64,000 bases of DNA, from contig NZ_BDQY01000001.1 of the NCBI RefSeq assembly GCF_002724055.1, forward strand, positions 62,001-126,000. The letters are read 5' to 3'. Each line of letters begins with the position of its first letter. The first letter of the stretch is position 1. Made by a program: the position numbers and the translations under genes. Shown one piece after another: positions 1 to 8,091 of the stretch. The notes under the pieces were generated by a model. That model saw only the letters and a list, made by a program, of their open reading frames with translations, did not search any database and was not told where the DNA came from. Origin of the DNA: Tepidibacter mesophilus (lineage in GTDB: Bacteria; Bacillota; Clostridia; Peptostreptococcales; Peptostreptococcaceae).

Positions 1-172
1 TAAGTGGGAAAAAATCTATTCCCTCTCTTGGTTGTGAAGATGCACATGCATTCACAAGTACAACACTACCCCCATATTTTAACATACAACTTCCATTTGA
101 CATTTCACATACTTTACCTATTTCCACAGAAAGTTTTCTTCCTGCTAAATCCATCTCAAAATTTTTATACAT
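1..172 (-). CDS. pnp: Polynucleotide phosphorylase, N-terminal fragment (runs off the window)
   Basis: The reverse strand from an ATG at 172 encodes 57 residues with no stop before the window edge. The peptide contains FEMDLAGRKLSVEIGK, then a GGSVVLVNA stretch and REGIDFFPL, which is the conserved start of the first RNase PH domain of PNPase. The enzyme degrades RNA 3' to 5' by phosphorolysis and forms the trimeric core of RNA-decay complexes. A strong GAGGAGG site lies 7 bases before the ATG. Its position directly downstream of rpsO on the same strand is the usual bacterial rpsO-pnp arrangement. The RNase PH 2, KH and S1 domains would lie outside the window. Confidence 0.93.
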   Translation of the reverse strand, partial: MYKNFEMDLAGRKLSVEIGKVCEMSNGSCMLKYGGSVVLVNACASSQPREGIDFFPL

Positions 173-198
173 AATTTTCCTCCTCTCATAGGTAAAAG

Positions 199-227
199 AT
201 ACTACAAATTTTAATTTTAGTAAACAA
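199..227 (-). promoter_or_regulatory. Candidate sigma-A promoter for pnp
   Basis: On the minus strand a TTGTTT box is followed after 17 bases by TAGTAT, just downstream of the rpsO terminator and about 25 bases before the pnp ribosome binding site. It would give pnp its own promoter. The boxes are only moderate matches in a very AT-rich stretch, so this is tentative. Confidence 0.35.
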
Positions 228-295
228 TTTTATTTAAAATACGTCATATATTTATTATTCCCTAATAGGAATATATTATAATTTATTATGTATTT

Positions 296-320
296 AAAAA
301 GAGCAGGTAAACCCTGCCCT
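296..320 (-). terminator. Intrinsic terminator of rpsO
   Basis: Read on the minus strand, GGGCAGG and CCTGCTC form a 7-bp stem with one G-U pair and a 5-base loop, followed by a run of five T. It starts right after the rpsO stop codon. Confidence 0.8.
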
Positions 321-323
321 TTA

Positions 324-590
324 TTATTTTCTTAATCCTAATTTTTCGATTAAAGTCTTGTATCTGTTTAAATCTTTTTCTTTTAAATACTTAAGTAAAC
401 GTCTTCTGCTTCCAACCATCTTTAAAAGACCTCTTCTTGAGTGGTGATCTTTTTTGTGCATTTTTAAGTGATCATTTAACTCATTTATTCTAGTAGTAAG
501 TAATGCTATTTGAACTTCTGGAGAACCAGTATCTCCCTCATGAGTCTTATAAGTCTCTATTATTTCTTGCTTTTTAGTTCCTTGTAACAT
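324..590 (-). CDS. rpsO: 30S ribosomal protein S15
   Basis: The 88-residue protein has the S15 core [17 protein letters not shown], the [12 protein letters not shown] motif that contacts 16S rRNA, and a basic C-terminus. S15 binds the central domain of 16S rRNA early in 30S assembly. The ATG at 590 was chosen because a GGAGGTG site stands 8 bases upstream and the resulting length is that of the family. A further in-frame ATG 30 bases upstream would place the ribosome binding site inside the gene. The gene is probably its own transcription unit, with a promoter at 678-706, a structured leader and a terminator at 296-320. Confidence 0.97.
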   Translation of the reverse strand: MLQGTKKQEIIETYKTHEGDTGSPEVQIALLTTRINELNDHLKMHKKDHHSRRGLLKMVGSRRRLLKYLKEKDLNRYKTLIEKLGLRK

Positions 591-620
591 ATTAAAAACA
601 CCTCCATATTTTTTTAGCAC

Positions 621-663
621 CTATTGCTAAGCATTCGTCGGTGAATCAAATGCCGAGCAATGG
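621..663 (-). promoter_or_regulatory. Structured rpsO leader hairpin, S15 autoregulation candidate
   Basis: In the rpsO 5' UTR the minus strand folds into a long hairpin. CATTGCT pairs with AGCAATAG and an inner GCATT pairs with AATGC around a GATTCACCGACG loop. S15 is known to repress its own mRNA by binding leader structures that mimic its rRNA site, and several unrelated leader types exist in bacteria. The fold is visible in the sequence; its role as an S15 target is inferred from position. Confidence 0.55.
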
Positions 664-677
664 TTTCAACTTTAATT

Positions 678-706
678 ATTGTAACACAACTTAGTTTATA
701 AGTAAA
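678..706 (-). promoter_or_regulatory. Sigma-A promoter of rpsO
   Basis: On the minus strand a -35 box TTTACT and a -10 box TACAAT are separated by 17 bases. Transcription would begin near 671 and produce a leader of about 80 bases with the S15-type hairpin. Confidence 0.65.
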
Positions 707-719
707 CTTATTTTTTATA

Positions 720-1628
720 TTACATTATATTTTTTATATCCATAGACATCTGTTTCTTCAAATCCTCTAATGTATCGAACTTTATTTCATCTCTAATTCT
801 TCTTATGAAAATAACAGATACTTCCTTCTCATATAAATCTCCATTGTATTGAAGTATATACGTTTCAACTGTAAATTCATTTTGCTTAACAGTTGGGCTG
901 TATCCTACATTGGTTGCACCATTATAGATTTTCCCATCTATATTTACTTTTGTTTGATACACGCCAACCTTAGGAACCAATATGTTGTCATCATATTTCA
1001 AGTTAATAGTTGGAAATCCTAAATTTCTTCCTATTTTTTTACCATGTACAACAATTCCTTTAATTTCATAATCTCTTCCTAAAAATTCGCTAACTTTATC
1101 TACATCCCCAATTTCTAGCAAATTCCTTACATAAGTACTGCTTATTCTTATATTTTTCAAGCAAATAGGCTTCATAACCTTTACATCAAAACCATAAATC
1201 TTCCCCATATTTTTCAAAAACTGAGCATTTCCACCTCTATTTTGACCAAATCTAAAATCATGTCCTATAACTACTTGTTTTGCATTCAATTTATCCTTCA
1301 GAATTGTCTGTATATATTCCTTTGGATCTAATTTTATTATAAATTCATCAAATGGTATAGCAACAATTATATCTATTCCCATTTGATTTATAATTCTATA
1401 TTTTTCTTCTTTAGTAATTATATTTTTTAGTTTGTCTTTTTTAAAAAAATTAACAGGATGATTAGTAAATGTAAAAAGTACACTCTTAATTTTTTTCTTT
1501 TTAGCGATTAATATAGCATCTCTTATTATTTTTTGATGGCCTTTATGTACTCCATCAAAATTTCCAATAGTTACAACAGTATCGTGGTCTATATTTAGAT
1601 CTTGTAAATCTGTAATTATCTTCATCAT
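720..1628 (-). CDS. ribF: Bifunctional riboflavin kinase / FAD synthetase
   Basis: The enzyme phosphorylates riboflavin to FMN and adenylylates FMN to FAD in the cytoplasm. The N-terminal nucleotidyltransferase half shows VVTIGNFDGVHKGHQ with the HxGH motif at residues 28-31, GHDFRFG and ISSTYVRNLL. The C-terminal riboflavin kinase half starts near residue 185 with GKKIGRNLGFPTINL, which carries the PTxN-type flavin and Mg-ATP site. The length of 302 residues is typical. The ATG at 1628 was chosen because GGAG stands 6 bases upstream; the next codon is also ATG and cannot be excluded. The gene follows truB with a gap of 15 bases, as in Bacillus. Confidence 0.95.
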   Translation of the reverse strand: MMKIITDLQDLNIDHDTVVTIGNFDGVHKGHQKIIRDAILIAKKKKIKSVLFTFTNHPVNFFKKDKLKNIITKEEKYRIINQMGIDIIVAIPFDEFIIKLDPKEYIQTILKDKLNAKQVVIGHDFRFGQNRGGNAQFLKNMGKIYGFDVKVMKPICLKNIRISSTYVRNLLEIGDVDKVSEFLGRDYEIKGIVVHGKKIGRNLGFPTINLKYDDNILVPKVGVYQTKVNIDGKIYNGATNVGYSPTVKQNEFTVETYILQYNGDLYEKEVSVIFIRRIRDEIKFDTLEDLKKQMSMDIKNIM

Positions 1629-1643
1629 ACTCAGCTCCAATAA

Positions 1644-2546
1644 TTAAATAAATAATTTATGGCTTTTTAATAATATATTATTGTCTTGTATTTTTATTTT
1701 CCCAATTGCACAGAACTCATCATCTATATATACTTTTACCAGTTCCTCATCCTGATATTGTTGGTTAATTATTAGACCTTTTTGATATATAGTATTCCCG
1801 TTAGAAAATGCCTTGAATGCACTTTTCTTTAAAGCTATTTCTTTATAATCTACAAGAGGATAGTCTATTCCTATTATATATTCTTGTAATTTAAAGTCTT
1901 TAGATGCTTGTTCAATTTCTTCGAGTGTATATGCATTTTCAATATCAAAATTTCCAGATTTAGTTCTAAGTAAAAACGACATATAAGCACCTACTCCAAG
2001 TTCATCTCCTATATCCTTACAAAGACTTCTAATATAAGTTCCCTTAGAAACGGTAGCTTCAAATAATACTTTTTGATTATCTATATTTTTTATTTTTATA
2101 TCTTTTACTAATACTTTTCTTGATTTAATTTCAACATCAGTTTGTCCATTTCTAGCTAGTTCGTACAGCCTTTTCCCATTAACTTTTATAGCCGAGTATA
2201 TAGGAGGTGTTTGTGTTATTTCTCCCTCAAATTTTTTAAATACCTTATATATTTCTTCTTTACTTATATAATCTGAGTCCTTTTTTTCTACAATTTGACC
2301 AAAAGAATCATACGTATCTGTTTGTATACCAAGTGTTAACTCTGCTATATAAGTTTTTTCTTTATTTAATATAAGTTCCGCTATTTTTGTAGCCTTTCCA
2401 AGGCATATAGGTAGCACTCCAGCAGCATTTGGATCTAAGGTTCCTGTGTGTCCTACTTTTTTCATATTTGCAATTCTTCTAATTCTCGATACAACATCAT
2501 GAGATGTCATACCTGTTGGCTTTAGTATATTAAGTATTCCATTCAT
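1644..2546 (-). CDS. truB: tRNA pseudouridine-55 synthase TruB
   Basis: TruB converts U55 of the T-loop of tRNAs to pseudouridine. The N-terminus GILNILKPTGMTSHDVV and the catalytic motif GHTGTLDPNAAGVLP, with the nucleophile at Asp38, are intact. KGTYIRSLCKDIG follows near residue 170. The last 60 or so residues form the small PUA-like tail. At 300 residues it has family length. It lies 12 bases after nrnA and before ribF in the nusA-infB operon. The site before the ATG is a weak GAGAGTG. Confidence 0.96.
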   Translation of the reverse strand: MNGILNILKPTGMTSHDVVSRIRRIANMKKVGHTGTLDPNAAGVLPICLGKATKIAELILNKEKTYIAELTLGIQTDTYDSFGQIVEKKDSDYISKEEIYKVFKKFEGEITQTPPIYSAIKVNGKRLYELARNGQTDVEIKSRKVLVKDIKIKNIDNQKVLFEATVSKGTYIRSLCKDIGDELGVGAYMSFLLRTKSGNFDIENAYTLEEIEQASKDFKLQEYIIGIDYPLVDYKEIALKKSAFKAFSNGNTIYQKGLIINQQYQDEELVKVYIDDEFCAIGKIKIQDNNILLKSHKLFI

Positions 2547-2558
2547 ATTATCACTCTC

Positions 2559-3509
2559 TTAAATATGCTTTATTACTTCTTCTATGATTGTTATTTTTGC
2601 ATTCTCTAAAGAATCATTTATTGTACATCCAGAAGCTCTTACATGACCTCCGCCTCCAAATACTTTTGCTATCTCACTAACATCAATATATGATTTTGAT
2701 CTTAAGCTTATTTTAATTTGATTAAATTTCTTTTGCTTAAATAAAATACCAACTTCTACTCCATTTATATCTCTGGCATAGTTTACAAATCCATCTACAT
2801 CATTAAATGTTATATTGTTATTTTTAAACATTTGAGTAGTCAATTCAATAGTAGCTACTTTACCTTGTACAACATTTAATGTATTTAAGGATTCTCCTAG
2901 TATTTTAACGTAGTTTATAGGGTTATTTTGATATATATTTTGTATTATATCTTGTTTGTCTATTCCTATTTTTAACAGATTGCATGCCATTTCAAAACTA
3001 CTAGGATTAGTATTTGAATACATAAAATTTCCAGTGTCAGTTATTAACCCTGTATAAAGGCAGTTGGCTATTTTTTTGTCTATAATATTTCGATCTATTC
3101 TCATAAGCATATCATATATAACTTCACAAGTAGATGAAGCTTTAGCATCTACATAGTTTAAATCCGCATACAAATCATTGCTACTATGGTGATCTATATT
3201 TATAGTCATACTTGCTTTATCTTTTATAGTATCACTACAGCACAATCTATATTTATCTCCACAATCAAGGGATATAAGTATATAATCTTTAATGTTTATT
3301 TCCTCAGATTTATATATCTTAATATCTTTATATAAAAAATCTAAGTTAGCAGGAAGATTGTCATCTAATACGAATACAGCTTCTTTATTCATCCCTTTAA
3401 GTGCATAATATAATCCTATTGACGACCCTAAATTATCCCCATCTGGACTATAATGGGAAGTAATAATAAAATTATTACTTCCCATTATAGTCTTTATTAT
3501 TTTATTCAT
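2559..3509 (-). CDS. nrnA: DHH-family bifunctional oligoribonuclease / pAp phosphatase
   Basis: The protein belongs to the DHH/DHHA1 phosphoesterases that hydrolyse nanoRNA and 3'-phosphoadenosine 5'-phosphate. Visible metal-binding motifs are SPDGDNLGS, DCGD and the name-giving DHH in NIDHHSSND. The DHHA1 substrate-binding motif GGGGHVRASGC lies near the C-terminus. Its position between rbfA and truB is typical of clostridia. The start is uncertain: ATG codons at 3518, 3515 and 3509 all overlap the end of rbfA, which suggests translational coupling. 3509 gives the usual N-terminus and leaves room for a weak ribosome binding site. Confidence 0.9.
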   Translation of the reverse strand: MNKIIKTIMGSNNFIITSHYSPDGDNLGSSIGLYYALKGMNKEAVFVLDDNLPANLDFLYKDIKIYKSEEINIKDYILISLDCGDKYRLCCSDTIKDKASMTINIDHHSSNDLYADLNYVDAKASSTCEVIYDMLMRIDRNIIDKKIANCLYTGLITDTGNFMYSNTNPSSFEMACNLLKIGIDKQDIIQNIYQNNPINYVKILGESLNTLNVVQGKVATIELTTQMFKNNNITFNDVDGFVNYARDINGVEVGILFKQKKFNQIKISLRSKSYIDVSEIAKVFGGGGHVRASGCTINDSLENAKITIIEEVIKHI

Positions 3510-3867
3510 TTGCATCATCTTCTTTTTTTGAGTTTACACTCTTAATTAAACTAGACATGTAAACCCCTTTTTCAATTGAATCATCCAATCTGAATATTAT
3601 TTCAGGAGTATATCTAAGTTTAACATGTTTTCCTATTTCTTTTCTAACAAATCCACTAGCATTTTTTAATCCTTTTAGGGTTCCATCTTTATCTCCTGTA
3701 AGTACGCTAATATATATATACGCATACTTTAAATCAGAAGTTACGTTAACATCTGTAATACTTACTAGAGAAGATATTCTCGGGTCTTTTAGATCTCCTA
3801 AGAGTAATCTACTTACAACCTTTTTTATTTCTTCTCCTATTCTTCTTGTTCTAGAATATGATGCCAT
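3502..3867 (-). CDS. rbfA: Ribosome-binding factor A
   Basis: RbfA is a small KH-like protein that assists late 30S maturation and cold adaptation. The start SRTRRIGEEIKKVVSRLLLGDLKDPRI and the later YIYISVLTG and KHVKLRYTPEIIFRLDDSIEKG stretches are family hallmarks. At 121 residues it is full length. It follows infB after 16 bases. The ylxP gene found here in Bacillus is absent. Its last codons overlap the start of nrnA. Confidence 0.96.
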   Translation of the reverse strand: MASYSRTRRIGEEIKKVVSRLLLGDLKDPRISSLVSITDVNVTSDLKYAYIYISVLTGDKDGTLKGLKNASGFVRKEIGKHVKLRYTPEIIFRLDDSIEKGVYMSSLIKSVNSKKEDDANE

Positions 3868-3883
3868 AGTATCTACAACCCTT

Positions 3884-5815
3884 CTATCTATTTTCTTTTT
3901 CTTTCATTATAAAGGCTTCTATTATATCGCCTTCTTTTAGATCGTTAAAGTTATTTAATGCAAATCCACATTCATAACCCTTAGCTACTTCTTTAGCGTC
4001 ATCTTTAAATCTCTTTAAAGAATTAAGTTCACCCTCATGTATAACTATACCATCTCTAACTAATCTTACTTGAGCATTTCTCGCTAGTTTTCCTTGAATT
4101 ACATATGCACCAGCTATAGTTCCAACTCCAGATACTTTAAATGTAGCTCTAACTTCTGCTTTTCCTAATTCTTCTTCTACAAATTCTGGATCAAGCATAC
4201 CCTTCATTGCATGTTGTATATCTTCTATAGCCTTGTATATTATTCTATATGTTCTCATATCAACTTTTTCATTTGCAGCTACATCTGCTGCTGCTCCAAC
4301 TGGTCTTACATTAAATCCTATTATTATAGCATTAGAAGCACTAGCAAGCATTACATCAGACTCAGTTATTGCTCCAACAGCTCCATGAATAGCTCTTACA
4401 CTTACTTCTTCATTGCTTAATTTTTCTAAAGACTGTTTTACAGCTTGAACTGAACCTTGAACATCTGCCTTTATTATTATATTAAGTTCTTTTACGTCGC
4501 CTTGTTCCATTTGTTTGAATAATTCATCTAATGATACTTTTTGACTAGCCTTCATTTGTCTTGCTCTTATTTTATCTTTTCTTTTATCTGCTATAATTCT
4601 AGCCATTCTATCATTTTCAACTACAACAAATTGATCTCCTGCTTGTGGGACTTCAGAAAGTCCAAGTATTTCAACAGGTATAGATGGAGCTGCTTGCTTT
4701 ACTCTTTTACCTAAATCATTTACCATTGCTCTTACTTTACCATGTGTAGAACCAACAACAACTGCATCTCCAACTTTTAATGTTCCATTTTGAACAAGTA
4801 CAGTAGCTACCGGGCCTCTTCCTTTGTCAAGTTGAGCTTCTACAACAGTTCCCACTGCTTTTCTGTCAGGATTAGCTTTTAACTCTTCCATTTCAGAAAC
4901 TAATAGAACCATTTCTAGTAATGTATCTATATTTTCATTTTTAAGAGCTGAAACCGGAACAGATATTATATCTCCTCCCCAATCTTCAACCAAAAGTCCA
5001 TGCTCTGTTAATTCTTGTTTTACTCTATCTTGATTTGCTCCAACTTTATCTATTTTATTTATAGCTATTATTATAGGTACCTGAGCCGCTTTTGCATGGT
5101 TTATAGCTTCCACTGTTTGAGGCATTATTCCATCATCTGCTGCAACTACAAGTATAGCTATATCTGTAACTTGAGCTCCTCTTGCTCTCATAGATGTAAA
5201 TGCCTCATGTCCAGGCGTATCTAAAAATACTATTTTCTTTTTATTAACTTCAACCTCATAAGCACCGATATGTTGAGTTATTCCACCAGCTTCTTTATCT
5301 ATTACCTTGCTATTTCTAATAGCATCAAGTAATGAAGTTTTACCGTGGTCAACATGTCCCATAACAGTTACAATAGGTGGTCTTGGTTTTAAATCTTCCG
5401 GTCTATCTTCTTCTATTTCTATTTCATCATCTTGTTCGTCCTCTTCGTATTGTACAGCCTTAAATCCATAATCCATAGCTATACATGCTGCTGTATCAAA
5501 ATCTATTTCTTGATTCATACTTGCCATTATTCCTAATTTTATAAGTTTTGTTATAACTTCTGTAGCACTTTTTTCTATTAGTTGTGATAAATTTTGAACT
5601 GTTATTTTATCGCCCATTTTAATTTGAGTCATATTATCATTTTCACTATTTTCAGCACCTTCGCCTGAAAGTTCCATTATCAATTCTACTTCTTCATCCG
5701 TTAAAGTACTCATATGATTTGCCACAGTTATTTCTAACGATTCCAATTTTTCCATAATTTCTTTAGTTGACATTCCTAATTCTTGTGCTAATTGATAAAC
5801 TCTTGTCTTTGACAA
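3884..5815 (-). CDS. infB: Translation initiation factor IF-2
   Basis: IF-2 is the GTPase that places initiator tRNA on the 30S subunit and promotes subunit joining. There are two short IF2_N modules (residues about 1-50 and 70-120), then the G domain with [17 protein letters not shown] and NKID, and then domains II to IV. The linker is short, so the protein is 643 residues. I place the start at a TTG at 5815: AGGGGGTG stands 6 bases before it and translation then begins [13 protein letters not shown], the normal IF-2 N-terminus. A GTG three codons upstream overlaps the ylxQ stop but has no spacing for a ribosome binding site. Confidence 0.97.
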   Translation of the reverse strand: MSKTRVYQLAQELGMSTKEIMEKLESLEITVANHMSTLTDEEVELIMELSGEGAENSENDNMTQIKMGDKITVQNLSQLIEKSATEVITKLIKLGIMASMNQEIDFDTAACIAMDYGFKAVQYEEDEQDDEIEIEEDRPEDLKPRPPIVTVMGHVDHGKTSLLDAIRNSKVIDKEAGGITQHIGAYEVEVNKKKIVFLDTPGHEAFTSMRARGAQVTDIAILVVAADDGIMPQTVEAINHAKAAQVPIIIAINKIDKVGANQDRVKQELTEHGLLVEDWGGDIISVPVSALKNENIDTLLEMVLLVSEMEELKANPDRKAVGTVVEAQLDKGRGPVATVLVQNGTLKVGDAVVVGSTHGKVRAMVNDLGKRVKQAAPSIPVEILGLSEVPQAGDQFVVVENDRMARIIADKRKDKIRARQMKASQKVSLDELFKQMEQGDVKELNIIIKADVQGSVQAVKQSLEKLSNEEVSVRAIHGAVGAITESDVMLASASNAIIIGFNVRPVGAAADVAANEKVDMRTYRIIYKAIEDIQHAMKGMLDPEFVEEELGKAEVRATFKVSGVGTIAGAYVIQGKLARNAQVRLVRDGIVIHEGELNSLKRFKDDAKEVAKGYECGFALNNFNDLKEGDIIEAFIMKEKENR

Positions 5816-5820
5816 AAGCT

Positions 5821-6123
5821 TCACCCCCTACTAATTTCTTTTATTTTCATTGCAAATTGCTCACTTTTTATACCAATTACTGCTCTACTACTTTTTCCTA
5901 TGCTTTTTCCTAATTCTTCTTTCGTAAAAGCTATTATATAAGGTACATTCCTATATTCAGACTTATCTTTAAAAAGCTTTTTTGTATTCTCCGATGCATC
6001 ATTTGCTATTATAATTAATTTTATTTTTCCTTTTTTAAGTTCAGATAATGTAGTATCATCTCCTGAAACCATGTTACCGCTTCTTAAAATAATACCTAAT
6101 AACGAAAGAATTTTATTGTTCAT
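5821..6123 (-). CDS. ylxQ: L7Ae-family RNA-binding protein YlxQ
   Basis: The 100-residue protein is a single L7Ae/L30e-like domain with [17 protein letters not shown] at the start and a [10 protein letters not shown] strand in the middle. Its Bacillus counterpart binds kink-turn RNAs. The exact role is not settled. It sits between ylxR and infB in the nusA operon, as in most Firmicutes. Its first codons overlap the end of ylxR and its stop codon lies 6 bases before the infB start, so translation of the three genes is probably coupled. Confidence 0.9.
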   Translation of the reverse strand: MNNKILSLLGIILRSGNMVSGDDTTLSELKKGKIKLIIIANDASENTKKLFKDKSEYRNVPYIIAFTKEELGKSIGKSSRAVIGIKSEQFAMKIKEISRG

Positions 6124-6385
6124 ATTTTTTTATTTCCTCCGATAAAGCATTATATACATTTTCTGGAATTTCTAATTTAAAGGCTCTATTTAATGCCCTA
6201 GTCTTCATAGCTTTTTCTAAACATTCTTTACTAGCACAAATATACGCTCCTCTACCATTAGCTTTACCTGTATTGTCTACAAATATTTCTCCATCTTTAT
6301 TTTTTACTATTCTTATTAATGTTTTTTTAGAGTTTCTATCCTGGCAACTTATACATTTGCGTTGAGGTATTTTCTTTTGGCTCAA
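6113..6385 (-). CDS. ylxR: YlxR-family nucleic-acid-binding protein (DUF448)
   Basis: The 90-residue protein shows the two signatures of the YlxR family, RKCISC near the N-terminus and GRGAYIC in the middle, with a basic surface suited to RNA binding. Work in other Firmicutes links the family to RNase P or transcription, but the role is not certain. The start is a TTG preceded at 7 bases by GGAGGCG. The gene belongs to the nusA-ylxR-ylxQ-infB cluster. Confidence 0.92.
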   Translation of the reverse strand: MSQKKIPQRKCISCQDRNSKKTLIRIVKNKDGEIFVDNTGKANGRGAYICASKECLEKAMKTRALNRAFKLEIPENVYNALSEEIKKYEQ

Positions 6386-6405
6386 GAATATCGCCTCCTC
6401 TTTTA

Positions 6406-7449
6406 TTAATTATTAGCTTGACTTTCACTTTTTATATCTATTTTCCAGTTAGTAAGTTTTGCTGCAAGCCTAGCATTTTGTCCTTCTTTTCCTATAGCTA
6501 ATGATAATTGATAATCAGGAACTACAACCTTTGCGCTTTTTTCTTGATCGTCTAATTTAACTGAAATTACTTTCGATGGGCTTAATGCACTAGATATAAA
6601 TTCAGCAGGATTTTCACTATATTTTATTATGTCTATTTTTTCTTCTTTTAACTCATCTACTATATTTTTCACTCTAGACCCTTTAGCACCAACACAAGCT
6701 CCTATGGAATCTACATTTTCATCTATAGAGTGTACTGCCATTTTAGTTCTTGATCCTGCTTCTCTTGATATAGATTTTATTTGAACAACTCCATCATATA
6801 TTTCAGGTACTTCTAGTTCAAATAATCTTTTAATAAGTCCAGGATGACTTCTAGATAAAAGTATTTGAGGACCTTTTGTAGTCTTTTTAACTTCTAATAT
6901 ATATGATTTTATTCTTTGACCCACTTCGTATGTCTCACCTGGTATTTGTTCAGTTTGATTTAACACACCCTCTATCTTTCCAAGTGAAATATATACTAAA
7001 CCTTTACTTACTCTTGCTACTATTCCTGTAACTATTTCAGTTTCTCTATTTATAAATTCTGAATATATAACATCTCTTTCTGCTTCTCTTATTCTTTGAA
7101 CAACAACTTGTTTAGCTGTTTGAGCTGCAATTCTTCCAAAGTTTTTAGGTGTAACCTCAAATTCAACCAAATCATCTAGTTCATAATTTTTATTGAATTC
7201 TCTGGCTTCATCTATTGATATTTCTAAAAAATCATCATATACATCATCATCTTCTACTACTCTTTTTTGAGAGTAAACCTTAACTTCACCATTGTCTCTA
7301 TCTATTTCTGTTCTAACATTTTGACACGAACCAAAATTCCTTTTATATGCTGAAACCAGTGCCGCTTCAATAGTATCTATTAATATATCCTTAGAAACAC
7401 CTTTTTCTTTTTCTAATTGTTCTAAAGCTTCTATGAATTCTAAATTCAT
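6406..7449 (-). CDS. nusA: Transcription termination/antitermination protein NusA
   Basis: NusA binds RNA polymerase and modulates pausing, termination and antitermination. The protein has an N-terminal polymerase-binding domain (residues 1-125), an S1 domain (about 130-200, GIVARVSKGLVYISLGKIEG) and two KH domains (about 230-345) with GACVGAKGSR and AIGKEGQNARLAAKLT. At 347 residues it is the short Firmicutes type without the C-terminal acidic repeats. An AGGAGG site precedes the ATG. rimP lies 15 bases upstream. Confidence 0.97.
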   Translation of the reverse strand: MNLEFIEALEQLEKEKGVSKDILIDTIEAALVSAYKRNFGSCQNVRTEIDRDNGEVKVYSQKRVVEDDDVYDDFLEISIDEAREFNKNYELDDLVEFEVTPKNFGRIAAQTAKQVVVQRIREAERDVIYSEFINRETEIVTGIVARVSKGLVYISLGKIEGVLNQTEQIPGETYEVGQRIKSYILEVKKTTKGPQILLSRSHPGLIKRLFELEVPEIYDGVVQIKSISREAGSRTKMAVHSIDENVDSIGACVGAKGSRVKNIVDELKEEKIDIIKYSENPAEFISSALSPSKVISVKLDDQEKSAKVVVPDYQLSLAIGKEGQNARLAAKLTNWKIDIKSESQANN

Positions 7450-7464
7450 TATTTTTCCTCCTTA

Positions 7465-7926
7465 TTAAATTTTCACAGATAATCTGATTATAGATACTTC
7501 TTTTTTGTTAAATTCCAATATCTCATCTTTATCTGTTTTTATTTTTATTATATCTTCAAATAATCCTACAAGCTCTCCTTCAAATTGTTTTTGACCATCT
7601 AAAGCTTTATAAAGTTTTAACTCAACATCTCTACCTTTATATCTGTCAAAGTCTTTGTCTTTTTTTAATGGTCTATCAATTCCTGGTGACGATATTTCTA
7701 AAAAATAGTTTTCTTTTATTGGATCTATTTTATCTAATGACTCACTTAATTCATCACTTACCATCTTACAATCATTCAGTCCGATTCCGCCATCTTTATC
7801 TATATATACTCTTAAATAATAATGTCCAGCTTCTTTGACATATTCTACGTCTATTAATTCAAAGTTGTTTTTTTCAACTATCGGTAAAACTATTTCTTCT
7901 ATTGTACTTTCTATACTTCTTTTCAT
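7465..7926 (-). CDS. rimP: Ribosome maturation factor RimP
   Basis: RimP binds the 30S subunit and is needed for its maturation. The 153 residues contain the N-terminal alpha/beta domain with LRVYIDKDGGIGLNDC and the motif ENYFLEISSPGIDRPLKKDKDF, followed by the C-terminal SH3-like domain. It is the first gene of the rimP-nusA-infB operon. AAGGAGGT precedes the ATG. Confidence 0.96.
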   Translation of the reverse strand: MKRSIESTIEEIVLPIVEKNNFELIDVEYVKEAGHYYLRVYIDKDGGIGLNDCKMVSDELSESLDKIDPIKENYFLEISSPGIDRPLKKDKDFDRYKGRDVELKLYKALDGQKQFEGELVGLFEDIIKIKTDKDEILEFNKKEVSIIRLSVKI

Positions 7927-7969
7927 TTATGTAGACCTCCTTTATTTAGTTTTTAAGTTGTTTATTTTT

Positions 7970-7991
7970 GAATAAGTCTTGTCTCTTATTC
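7970..7991 (-). promoter_or_regulatory. Hairpin in the rimP leader
   Basis: GAATAAG and CTTATTC form a perfect 7-bp stem around an 8-base loop about 45 bases before the rimP start, between the polC terminator and the rimP ribosome binding site. It may be a small leader structure. No U tract follows, so it is not a terminator. A TATACT box at 7991-7996 could be the -10 of the rimP promoter, but I see no convincing -35. Confidence 0.35.
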
Positions 7992-7996
7992 AGTAT

Positions 7997-8026
7997 AAAA
8001 GAAAGAGTGGGCATCATCCCCACTCT
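7997..8026 (-). terminator. Intrinsic terminator of polC
   Basis: AGAGTGGG and CCCACTCT form an 8-bp GC-rich stem with a 7-base loop; on the minus strand TTTCTTTT follows. It separates the rpsB-polC block from the rimP-nusA block. Confidence 0.88.
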
Positions 8027-8091
8027 ACATTTTACTAGTATATATATTTTTCTATACTAGTATACCATATAATGTTTTTTCATGCAACTTA

